A stretch of DNA of 64,000 nt from Nissolia schottii. Lineage: Eukaryota; Streptophyta; Magnoliopsida; Fabales; Fabaceae. The position numbers were made by a program, and so were the translations under genes. The notes below the pieces were generated by a model. It did no database searches and had not been told where the DNA came from. It saw nothing but the letters and a program-made list of their open reading frames with translations. The first letter of the stretch is position 1, and each line of letters starts with the position of its first letter. Below, piece by piece: positions 1 to 10,399 of this stretch. The DNA lies in contig QANU01006828.1 of NCBI GenBank assembly GCA_003254905.1, positions 406,430 through 470,429 of the forward strand, written 5' to 3'.

Positions 1-2885
1 CAAACATTGCTCCGAGGAAAAATACAAAAAAAACTAATGTGTGACTATGTCAAAGTCTCAAAGTCTGAACGACTCCAAATTGATTATACGAATATGAGAC
101 TTGGTTCCAGCTGTGGAAAAATAACAAAAATAGAGGTTAGCTTTTGGTCAAGGTATCAAATTTAAACTAATTTTTTAGGGCGAGTTCCTAAATCATCACC
201 CAATACACTAATCTTTTGAGTTTGACTGTTATTTTGGTTTAAGTTTAAAATATTAGTACTTTTATTAAAAGTTCGACACAAAAAAAAAAAATCTTAAGAA
301 ATGAACAATCTAATAAAGAGCTACTTAAAAAGATTAAAATGAAGTTGTTTAGAATAAATCACTCAAAATAGATCATTGTGATCCTCCATCTTTAAATAAG
401 ATGCAATATTACAAGTTTTATATTAAAAAATTATAACATTTAAATATATGAAGTTTTTTTATTATAGGCTATTCTTTTCGGTCAGAGTATCTCGCTCCAT
501 TTTCATGTATGAATTTTGAAGATAATTTGAAGTATGGTACATGTGGAATGTGGTGTTGTCATGTTCTCATTAATTCCAAAAGTTGATCATTCAAGAGCTA
601 TATGCTTCACATTCAACCAATCACTCTTTGGTGTAATTTCTGAAAAACTAATCAAGCAACTAATGGTTGAAAGATACAAGCACTTGATGGGAAAGCTAGT
701 ATTAGTCAAGAGATTTCTTTCATTTCGAAAAAAAATAATTTTACATGCCCATGAATTCAATCATACAAGGATTAATTAGGTTAATCAATGCATTTGGATT
801 GTATCTTCCAATCCTTTTTCTTCTGTGATTATATAATTCATTGTTTGTAAAATATACTTAAATTGTGGAGTGGGCAAATAGTTAATAAAAAAAATTGTGT
901 GACTTAATTTAACTTTAAAAGTTAGTTCATTTAAATATTTTATCCCTCATGCTCAAAATTAATATATGACGCGCAAAGTTTTTTTGTACTAAAAATCCGC
1001 AAGTGGTTTGATTCACCAATGATCTTAGAGTAAAGTCATACAACATATTAAATAATTAAGTAACATAATTAAGAAAAAAAAAGCTAACTTGTTTAAGCGG
1101 TATATTGAGACATATATAAAAATACACCACCAAACTCTTTGCAACAAACTTGCTAACTTGGCCTTCATGGTATATTGGAGGAGCTCAATATAAGCATTTT
1201 GGACTTTCTTTAATGATGGACTTGTTCAAAATGGGCACTTTTGAGCTTATAGGGCTAAAGAGTAGACACTTTTTGAAAAAAGAAAAAGAAAAAAGGATAC
1301 GGGAGGCAGGTATCAAGGCTCAGCAATTGTTACTAACAAGAAGACAGACGGACATAGATACATACAAGAATAGAGACAAAAAAAAATTATGTCCTTCTAC
1401 ACTTTAATTTTGGATTTCCCAAGTAAAATTTTTTCATTTTCCTTTATTTTAATTTTAGTGAGATACAAAAAAAATTGTTCATTTATCTTATCTTTAATAC
1501 TAAATGCATCCTAATGACATGCTAACATGGCTCGCAAGACAGGGAATAAGAAAAGAAAAACAAGATGAATGAAAAATATTTGCAAAATTGAATTTCTCTT
1601 TACTCCTACTTTATGTCCCCAACTTTAACTGAACTCTCTCAACTTTTATGTCTTCAACTTGTGAGTTAGGGATTTTGGTGGTCCTTAAATTTAAACCGCT
1701 GAAAATATTTTATTAATTAAGATTAATGGCTGAGATTAATTATGGAGAAAAAAAATTATCACTTTTGTTTTAAAGATAAAAAAATGGGGTGATTATGAAA
1801 CTCATTGAAAATTTGAAATATTTAAGATAGAGAAAAAGCAAAGTAAAAGAAACAAGCATAATCATTAAACTTTTTTGTATGTATCAGGAATTTTATTCAA
1901 AGCATAAACTAAATTAAAAGTTACACAAGAGATTAGACTAGAATAACACCAACCTCCTTCAGGCATCGCTATTAGTGGCAATATTATTAAAGATTGAATG
2001 AAACTTTATATCTCTATAAACCCTAGGAACAAAAAAATATCATCTCTTTGAGCTGAAAAAGTTACTAAAATATCTACAATTGCTTTCACTTGCTAGACAT
2101 GATATAGATAAAATGAACAAGAGCCTTTAATTTCATGCTAGATGTGCAAAACATCATCTCAAATTAAGTAGGAGGAGCCTTTAATTCATGCTATGAACGT
2201 AAAAATGCACACCAAAGAAAGTGGTTCTTGATAAGACTCAAGCTAAATTAACTAACTCATTTTCCTAAAAAAGCAACTGCGTTTAAACATAACTATTTTT
2301 AAAGTTATAGTAATTTAGTTTTTTTAACTAATATCACTATTAATCCATCCCATCAGCTATAATATTGATTCGAAATAATTTGTAAGATATAGCAAGGTTA
2401 AACTTTGGTAATATAATTGATATAGACCCTTTTGTAGCACATGGATTAAGGATAATCATTAATGATGGATTAAACAAAAAACACAAACACTTGTCTCTAA
2501 TGTGGTTGCTAAGGAGTGTGGCACATGGTGGTGCCTCAGAATATGCCCTGAGCAAATCCACAAAGAGACAAGAAGGGAAACTATGGGGGGTTATGGATTG
2601 GAGGGCTTTGGATCTTGCCCCACATACCAAGATGTTATGGGATTCATTCTAAGGCCTTTTGGCCAGCTATTTAGGTCTTAGAGAGCAAAGAGACAAAGAT
2701 GCCCTCGTTGTGGCTGAACCAATGCAGGGTTCAACAAACCTCAGGGCGCAGCCTTAAGACTTTCTCTGAACACCCTATGCTGGCCTATTGAAAGTGCAGC
2801 AGGAAACCCTATCTTTATACTCTTTAGGTACCCTTTATAACAACCTAGGAGAGGGAGGCAAAAAGTATGTTTGTTCATACTAGGT
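1..2885. other. AT-rich intergenic region, no recognisable gene
   Basis: This stretch is AT-rich and the reading frames in it are short and unlike any family I know. A plus-strand frame at 534-779 and a minus-strand frame at 2340-2630 have no recognisable domain. The part from about 2500 to 2880 is less AT-rich and may be an old repeat into which the neighbouring hAT-like element inserted. I see no convincing RNA gene. Confidence 0.5.
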
Positions 2886-3447
2886 CTCAAGCTTATTAAA
2901 CTTGAGAGTTTAAGTAAACTCGTGAAAACTCAGTAAACTCGACTCGTAAACTCGTAAGAGTTTACATATGTAAAAAATATATTATAAGCAATATAATTAG
3001 GAACTATACATGACTAAATTTTGTATTCCTAATTGACATTGAATAATGTTAACTTTAAAATAAAATAAGTAAAAAAAATCATAAAATATACCTTAATGCA
3101 TGACACTTAGTTATGTCATACTTTATTTTGTACATGTATTACTTTATAGTTTGACAAAACATGGCTCAATTATGATAAATATATAAAATCAACTTAGTAA
3201 ACTCGATAAATATGGTCTAACACACACAAAATCAACTAAGTACTAAAAAAGTTACAAAATTTATACATCTTGAAGTAAACTCGTATACTCGTAGGTAGAT
3301 TTTAACTCGTAAACTTGCTAGTAAAATCGAGAGTTTACTTAAACTCGTACGAGTTTATCAAAAAAGAGTTCACATGAGTGTTCGTTTTGTGTTGTGAAAT
3401 CTTAAACTCGTAAGAGTTTACGAGTTAACTCGAGAGTTTAATAACCA
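2886..3447. mobile_element. Non-autonomous hAT-like element
   Basis: The ends form an imperfect inverted repeat: CTTATTAAAC near the left end matches GTTTAATAA near the right end when reversed. Just inside both ends, variants of AGTTTACGAGTT and ACTCGTAAACTC recur in both orientations. The flanks carry an 8-bp direct repeat with one mismatch, TACTAGGT at 2878-2885 and TGCTAGGT at 3448-3455. An 8-bp duplication is the hAT hallmark. No transposase frame is present, so it would be a mobilised-in-trans derivative. The exact terminal bases are uncertain because the outermost few do not pair well. Confidence 0.6.
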
Positions 3448-3731
3448 TGCTAGGTATATTGAGTGTAGAACCTGCATAGAGGGAAGATTTTAGAGTGACA
3501 TTTCTTGTTTAAGGCCGGCAAGCACGAGGACCCACGCAGCAAAGGGTCTCGCCCTACACACCCTGAAAGTGACATGTCTATATCAAGACCCAAGGAGAAA
3601 AAATGGAACCCTAGGTGAGCAAGAGGGACAAGAAAAGAGAGAAAATAGAGAAGGAACATCAAAATCCACATTGAGATCCCATAAAACATACACCAGAAAA
3701 ATTAGCCAAGAGAGAAACCCTAACCTGAAGG

Positions 3732-4638
3732 TAGGGCTGTCAAAATGAGCCCAACCCATGGGCCCAGCCCGTTTACCCGGTTAAATGGACAGGCTTTACA
3801 TGCAAAAAATAGGCCCGTGAAAATTTGAAAAAAAATTGGCTCGGCCAGTTTAGGCTCGACTCGCTAGGCCCGCGGGCTAGCCCGTGAGCCCGTGAATTTT
3901 TGTTTATTTATAAAAAAAGTTAATTTTTTAAAAGTTTCATTTTGGACTCTAAATTTTATTTTGGAGTTTAAGAGTTTACTTATAATTGAGCATGTTTAAC
4001 TATTTATTATGCTTAACTACTTAATTATATTTATATTGCTATACAGCTGAAGTGCTATGACATAGATATTGATATATTTTGCATTCTATTCCTTCAATGA
4101 GTGTTTACGCCCTACAAGTTGAATATACTTTCAAACCTTGTTTATTATTAATTAATCTATGAGGAAGAGTTCCAATTGTGTTTTTGATCAATAACATAAC
4201 AATACTCACATCAATGTTATATGCCGTCATTTAATTAATAAAAGTTGTATTAATTCATGAATCAATTTCAAATAGCATTTGAAAGCATTATATATCTTTC
4301 CAGCAAGATAGTTGAAGGAACAAAAAAGGTAATATAATATCGCATTAAACCATTTAAACTATTTTTTTCTAATTAATTAATATAGACGATAAAAAATAGT
4401 TAAAAATGATCGCGCATACTTATTCACAACTTTATATTTAAATCATAAAAAATAGACCAAAATTTTAATTTTTTTTTAAAAAATAAAAGGCTAACCGGCT
4501 GACCCGTTTAGGCCCACGGATCAATCATAAACGAACCAGATCCTAAAAATAGGATTAATTTTGGCTCGACACGTTTAGGGCTGCGGGCCTAAATGAGCCG
4601 GGCCTTAGTGGGCTGGGCAGGCCAGTTTGACGCCCCTA
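3732..4638. mobile_element. Non-autonomous hAT-like element, 907 bp
   Basis: The left end begins TAGGGCTGTCAAAATGAGCC and the right end, read on the other strand, begins TAGGGGCGTCAAACTGGCC, giving clear terminal inverted repeats. The flanks are CCTGAAGG (3724-3731) and CCTGAGGG (4639-4646), an 8-bp target duplication with one mismatch. Both ends are rich in GGCCCGGCTC-like subterminal motifs in opposite orientation, while the interior is AT-rich and non-coding. This matches the well known plant hAT group whose ends read (T/C)AGGG(G/C)(T/C)GTCAA. No transposase remains. Confidence 0.8.
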
Positions 4639-5952
4639 CCTGAGGGCGTCTTCAGAGAGCAACCAAACTCTTACTCTCAAATTGAAGAATTGAAGTTACC
4701 CACAACAAGGGCTTAGATTGGAGGACAAGGTCACTCACCTCTCACAATCCAACCCTCATAATTCTCATTTTCCTTCTTTTCATTCTCCTTTTCTCAAAAT
4801 AAACTTATGAACCCACAATTTCTCATCTTCTCACTTTCATTTTATGTTTTAAACTTATTTATCTAAAACGGTTTAAATCAATAGTATATAATATAGCACG
4901 TAGTAGTTTTATGCAAGATTATATGCACAAATGTATGGCGCACACAGCGTTATTATATGGTAGGTCACAGATCGACGACTCAAATAGATGTCGTTGACAC
5001 TTATTTTCTACTTTGCATTTAATTTCTTTTCTAGAAAACGGAGGTTTTCGTTGGGAGATAAGGACAACAAATGAGCAAGACGAATCAACTACACTATTAA
5101 TTGTTCGTTTATATATATCCCAGTCATTTGCATGTATACACATACAGTGCCGCTTTACGTCATAATGAGGCGTTTTACAATCAACAAAAGGACGCGTGTA
5201 TCCCATGTCATGATGTCCCAAACTGTATCAACGCCAAGAACTGATTATCAAATTAATGTTTGTCCACTGTATTAATTGATATACTTCTCTTCATGTATTA
5301 ATTTGCTCATGATTTTGGTCTCGATGAAAATATGTAGACACTTTGTCACTTTTTCATGACACATCTTAGGACCCAATATATACTATAATAATTTACATAA
5401 TGTGTTACGAGAAAGTGATAAGGTGTGAATTTAAAACCATTATCTCCATTAATTAATTGCATGCAAATTGAGGGACCATTGGTAATTTCAAAGCTCAATT
5501 TAGGAAATTGCATATTCTGCCCCTGGATAAACAAACCTCCATGCCCCAAGTGAAATTATCCCGCCTTTATCCAAGAATTTCCCATTCATTATTTGCATTG
5601 TATGATCTAAAGTATACTTAGTATGATACTCCATGATCACACAGATTTTTCCCATAGCAATGCACTTAATATATGCATGCTTGGCCTAGAATAATTGAAC
5701 TATATACATTTACGGGGGTCAGTAAAAACAGTAACAAAACAATCAACCAACCAACGCGATCTTAAAACCACATAAAATTCTGTTTATTTATAGTAATATT
5801 TCGCTCATAGACATACATATCATGTGATGCTCTTGATTCCACTCTCTATGAAGTTGTAAATTACTACGATATTACTAGAAAAACGAAGCAAATTAAGGCA
5901 ACTGCGGGGCCACCTCTTATTTAGCATATCCTCCTCGTTGCTTGCTAGCTAA
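4639..5952. other. Intergenic region and 3' flank of the proline-rich protein gene
   Basis: No gene is supported here. A minus-strand frame at 4919-5221 (100 codons) has no recognisable domain, and its composition is rich in Cys, His and Tyr as expected of random frames. The last 200 bases or so before 5953 should be the 3' UTR of the proline-rich protein gene. Confidence 0.5.
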
Positions 5953-6345
5953 CTAGTTTTGTGCTGGAGGGTACTTCTTGTATGGCGGCTTGTAAATTGG
6001 CGGCTTCTCGTATGGTGGCTTCTCAAGCGGAGGCTTGTACACTGGTGGCTTTTCAATTGGAGGCTTGTAAACTGGCGGCTTCTCGTATGGTGGCTTGTAA
6101 AATGGCGGCTTCTCAATTGGAGGCTTGTACACTGGCGGCTTCTCTATGGGAGGCTTGTATACTGGTGGTTTGTAAACAGGTGGCTTTTCAATTGGGGGCT
6201 TGTAAATCGGTGGCTTCTCAATTGGTGGCTTGTAAATTGGGGGCACATGCTCAGGGGGCTTATTGTAATAATTGGCAAGGCCTTGTGGAGTGAGGATCAG
6301 TGCTCCAAGGAGCAACACTAGAAAAGATAGGGAGGAGGAAGCCAT
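5953..6345 (-). CDS. PRP: Repetitive proline-rich cell wall protein (PRP type)
   Basis: A 130-residue secreted protein encoded by one exon. Residues 1 to about 24 form a signal peptide (hydrophobic [10 protein letters not shown] core, likely cleaved after GLA). The rest is almost entirely tandem pentapeptides of the form PP(I/V)YKPP and PP(I/L/Y)EKPP, ending in KKYPPAQN. Legume PRPs of this type are exported, hydroxylated on proline and cross-linked through tyrosine into the cell wall, and some are induced in hypocotyls, roots or nodules. The known soybean relatives are longer or similar in length, so this is a short family member. The ATG at 6343-6345 is the only start that supplies the signal peptide. 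A TATA box lies about 56 bases upstream. The repeat nature makes the opposite strand open in two frames, which are shadows. Confidence 0.93.
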   Translation of the reverse strand: MASSSLSFLVLLLGALILTPQGLANYYNKPPEHVPPIYKPPIEKPPIYKPPIEKPPVYKPPVYKPPIEKPPVYKPPIEKPPFYKPPYEKPPVYKPPIEKPPVYKPPLEKPPYEKPPIYKPPYKKYPPAQN

Positions 6346-6400
6346 CTGACTAGTACTTTTGTGTTGGTGTTGGATGCATATAACACAGAGAGAATGATCA

Positions 6401-6410
6401 GTTTATATAC
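6401..6410 (-). promoter_or_regulatory. Probable TATA box of the PRP gene
   Basis: On the minus strand this reads GTATATAAAC, a good plant TATA box, about 56 bases upstream of the PRP start codon. That leaves a transcription start near 6370-6380 and a short 5' leader, the usual layout for a highly expressed cell-wall gene. Confidence 0.6.
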
Positions 6411-7255
6411 TACTCAGGGGTGGTGGGTCTCATTTCACTTCATTTATTATTTGAATAGTCACCTTGTGCAATTTGTCAAAGTTTGGTGTGAATTATTTCT
6501 CTAAAAATATCATGATCTAGACAATTTGGCACTGTATTATTATGCGGGGGAAAAGAGCGGGGAGCAACATTTGCACACACATGAGGCAGTCATACTTGCC
6601 AATCCATTGAATTTCATTCTAACAAACTTTGAAAAATGTTACACCAAGTGATCCCGGTTCTAGTAGAGCATTGATAGGTGTACTCAAAAATTGGAACTCA
6701 TTGAAAGATACTTCTTATCTTGTATAAATTTTCAAGACAGAGAAATGAAATGATGTCAAAACCTACAACTCAAGAAATGTAATGTATAGTATTGAACAAT
6801 AAATGGTTTGAATTTATGATAAGTGCAATCAAAATGGTTTAAATAAGTTTTTTTAAGTTAAAAGTCTTCTTTCTCATTAATGCAATTATCTAAATACATT
6901 GATTTATGAATAAACCTAAAAAATTGAAAGCAACACTTAATTTGGGAAAAAAGCAAGCAATTGATTTAGACTGAATATTAAGTTTAATGCTGGGCTAAAC
7001 AAACCGAAGACCCCACATGCGGAGTGACCTATTTCCACCGCTTCGAGACAAGCCAGATATCTCAAACCATCCCAAGGTACCTTCAACCCAAACAAGCCTT
7101 CGCTGTGCACAAAATGACATTAAAACAAGGTGAACAAATGCATGCTCTCCCCTTACCCAGAGAAAGAAGGGACAATTTTATATGACTCTGAAATTTTACA
7201 ATAAAATATCATCAAGAAACCTTAGAATGCACAAAAGGAACCTAATTTTGCATAC
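6411..7255. other. PRP promoter and 3' flank of the WIP gene
   Basis: The left part is upstream DNA of the minus-strand PRP gene, and the part from about 7000 to 7255 should hold the 3' UTR of the minus-strand WIP gene. No further gene or repeat was recognised. Confidence 0.5.
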
Positions 7256-10092
7256 TTATGTGGGTACAGCCTCCTCAGAATTGAAAGACAACTGTGACAC
7301 GAAAAGCCAAAAGAACAAGATTAACAACATGACTTGTAGGAAAAAACAAAATGTCACCTTACACACTCTTTTCTGCAGCACAAAAGACTCCTCAACTACT
7401 AAACTATCACCACAATACTTTTCCAACCCTTCCGCCTTGTTCTTCAACACTGAAGCCTTATTCTCAGCCTCTACAAGCTCGTTGAGAACCTGAGCTTGAT
7501 TTTCAGACAGTTTTTCTTGTTCTTCCAATAATGAAAGTTGGAAACTTGCACCAGCCTTCAAGTTCTGCATCACCTTTGTGATGGCTAGGTATTCAACCTC
7601 AGCTTCAATCTTTTGCTGAAAAAGGCCCTCAAGTTCACACTCTACCTCTCTACTTTTTTCCTCTGCAAAACCTATGTTGTTAGCAGATTCTTCCTTGGGA
7701 GACTTACCACTATTTAGGGCGCTTTCAAGTTCAGAAATCCTGGAATCCTTCAGAGCAAGCATACGCTGTAATCCCTCCAACTTGCTTTCCAAAATATTTA
7801 CATTTTCCGTCAGGCTCAATACCTGAAGTTCTAAGGAACTTGAAGCAGTTTGTTTAACTTCTTCTGCACCAGACTGACCAGATAAGCATGACTTATGAAG
7901 TCCTAGATCAATACCAGCAGATGCACCGCTACATTTGGCCGAGTCATCATCCGGTGAGACGACTTCAATCTCAATCTCCTTGAACTTCTGGAGTTCTGCA
8001 AGTATACACGTAGATTAGTCATCAGCAATAGGCCAATAGCACATGCCATACTTGATTCATCCATGAAAAACCTCTACTACAAAAAAGAAGAAACTCATGC
8101 ATGATAGTAAAAATAAATAAATAAAGAAGTTCCTTTTTTCTTGAAAGTATGAGAATCATCTACTGTCAGCATTATCAAGCAAAATCAAGATAGCTTAATG
8201 AAAAGCAGCAGAAATTTTCAAAGGGGCTCACTCTCCGTTGGCCATTCTATCCATCTCACAACAAAGAGCAACATATGTAGGACAACAGTTTTATGTCTAA
8301 TATGATGATCAAGAATGTTTCCAAGGGAGACTAGACATCAAAAACTATTAACTATCAAGTTTTAAGGTTTTAATTTTAAAAAAAAAATGAATAAACAAGT
8401 GTTTTACAAGGAGTTCAAAAGAAGAAAATAAAAAGGTATAAGGAAACAGAATATCGATCACTCGATGGCTCTCCAAATGGGGCCCAATTTAGTCCACCAT
8501 AAATGAGCACTCACCCATAGGCTACATATCATGTAAGCAACATGTATAAGGTATCAATGACATTTACAACAAGAATTTCCAATTATTTTTTTGGATGAAA
8601 TTATTCGGTGTATACAAAATTTTACCAGAAACCTTCTACTACTACTCCAAGTTGATAGATATTTTGGTATTTTTTTTTTTTTTTTTTTGAGAAAGAAACT
8701 CCTCTAGATGTAGAAATGCTAAAGGAACTAAACCAAATTGATTGAATAGAACTAAGTCAAAGATTTGGTTTGGTTTAGCAAAATAAAATCATGTGGTTTA
8801 AACTGTTATGGGATTCAAAACTAAAACAATATATATTAGGTCAGTTCATGCAGGGGTACCCGCCATATTAGTAGCTATATCAACAGTTGAGTTTAAATCT
8901 AGGAGCAGAATTCAATGGGTAAGAAACAGCTAATAAGTTATTATCTTACGTAAATTTTTTCAAAGATTATAAAACCAACAAATACCAATATAGTTGCAAG
9001 TTGCACTAAAGATTCACCAAAAAAATAAAAAATCAAACTTCTCAGAAACAACACGGACAAACCTTCTTCAAGTGCTTCCTGGATAGCCTGAAGGCTACTA
9101 ATTGACTCAATTAAAGGATCTTCAAAGGTTGAAGATTGGTTGTTCACACTCTTTTCTTCTGTAACATCCCAAGATAAATTTGTTGCTAAATTCTCTTGTA
9201 GAGGATCTTCATCTTCACCCATGCTTTTGTTGGCATAACTGGCTTGAACTCCCTCAGTGAAATGTTCATTAAGATGTGCTTCACCAGTATTACCTTCACC
9301 ATGAACGGTTGGCCTACCACTATGTCTTACATTACCATTACTAGTAGCTGAAAAGACAGCTTGCTTAAAGTTAGAGCTTCTTGAATCAGATTCCATACTG
9401 GAAAGAGAATTCTCCTTCTCCATTTTGACTTTTCCACCTCCTCCAGGTTTCTTGCTGCTTTCCATCCGTCCCTTTGGCTGGGGAACCCGCTGAGTCGAGT
9501 TAGATAAATTCTTTGAAGTTATATTCTTGCCACGGATTTTCTCATGCCTCAGCTTGGGCTCACTAGCTGCCGTTGAAGACTTGCTACTCCTATCCTCACT
9601 ATTCTCGGAATCCGTCCCAACAATGAAAACAGATCCAGTAGCATATCTAGAATCTGGACTGGAACCATCGATCGCATAGACATCAGAAAAACCAACATTT
9701 CCAAACATATCCGGAGAGCCATCACTCTTTTCCTTTACATCACGCAGATGAGGCTGGTTTTCATTCAAACTGGCATTGCCAGACAGCCCCCGCTTCAACG
9801 CTTTACTCGAATCAACACTAAGACTCGGATCCCTAACAACATTCCTCCTAATTCTCTTCCATTTCTTCAATCCAAACCCCTTCATTGGTGTCCCTTTGGA
9901 ATTCACATCTTCTTCACTACCTACTTCAGGAACCGTTCCCTTTTGATCCGGTTGCGACGTGTTGGCATCCGAATTTCCATCCAAACCCAATCCAGATTGA
10001 GCGTCACCAAAAGAACCACCATCCTTAGTCCCGTTTTCACTCCCGTCATGACTCACTTCATTTTCTTCCACAGATTCACTTCCCAAATCCAT
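7256..10092 (-). CDS. WIP2: WPP domain-interacting protein, plant KASH protein
   Basis: Two coding exons, 9063-10092 and 7256-7995 on the minus strand, encode 589 residues. The donor is GAAGAAG|GT at 9063 and the acceptor is TTGCAG|AA at 7995; the split codon makes Glu. WIPs sit in the outer nuclear envelope, bind SUN proteins through their tail and anchor RanGAP1 through WPP-domain partners. The N-terminal 400 residues are acidic and Ser-rich, with a basic KKWKRIRR stretch. A coiled coil follows at about 405-540, then LQKRVCK, a single membrane segment near 560-580, and a short lumenal tail ending in EAVPT. A C-terminal VPT is the SUN-binding signature of plant KASH proteins. Known WIPs usually end in VVPT, so Ala is a small variation. 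The WIP1/2/3 assignment is by general resemblance. Confidence 0.88.
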
Positions 10093-10123
10093 AACCAATC
10101 TCAACCACTTTTTGCTAAATCTG

Positions 10124-10317
10124 AGCGTAAAGATCAAAGAAACCCATTTAGGCGCTCGAAATCAATTGAATTGAATTAGATTGAATTGCAATTGCAATTG
10201 AAGCAATAAATCAAATTAGAATCCACGAACTACAAAATGAGGAGAAAGACATGCACATATCCACACACACAAGAAAAGGTAGATTTTATTTTTGGGACAG
10301 AAATGAAAAGGTGTAAT

Positions 10318-10364
<47 letters not shown>

Positions 10365-10387
10365 ATCTATGATTTAGAGTAATTACC
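10124..10387 (-). other. Probable 5' UTR intron of the WIP gene
   Basis: On the minus strand GAAG|GTAATT marks a donor after 10387, and a pyrimidine-rich tract followed by CTCAG marks a likely acceptor near 10123, about 30 bases upstream of the start codon. The (GA)n microsatellite at 10322-10359 falls inside it. This is inferred from splice-site likeness alone. Confidence 0.4.
10322..10359. repeat. (GA)n microsatellite
   Basis: A nearly perfect run of about 18 GA units in the leader region of the WIP gene, read as (CT)n on the coding strand. CT runs are common in plant 5' leaders and can bind GAGA-type BPC factors, but no function is shown here. Confidence 0.9.
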
Positions 10388-10399
10388 TTCATAAATGAT

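Noticed and set aside
2500..2885. Possible LINE reverse-transcriptase remnant
   Set aside because: A few residues are reminiscent of the LINE GGLGF-type motif, but frames change within 20 codons and no second conserved block is found.
4919..5221. 100-codon frame upstream of the PRP gene, possible small Cys-rich peptide
   Set aside because: There is no signal peptide and no regular Cys spacing, and the composition is that of random AT-rich sequence.
5959..6321. Two plus-strand frames opposite the PRP gene
   Set aside because: They are periodic shadows of the proline-rich repeats, and the minus strand carries the signal peptide and TATA box.
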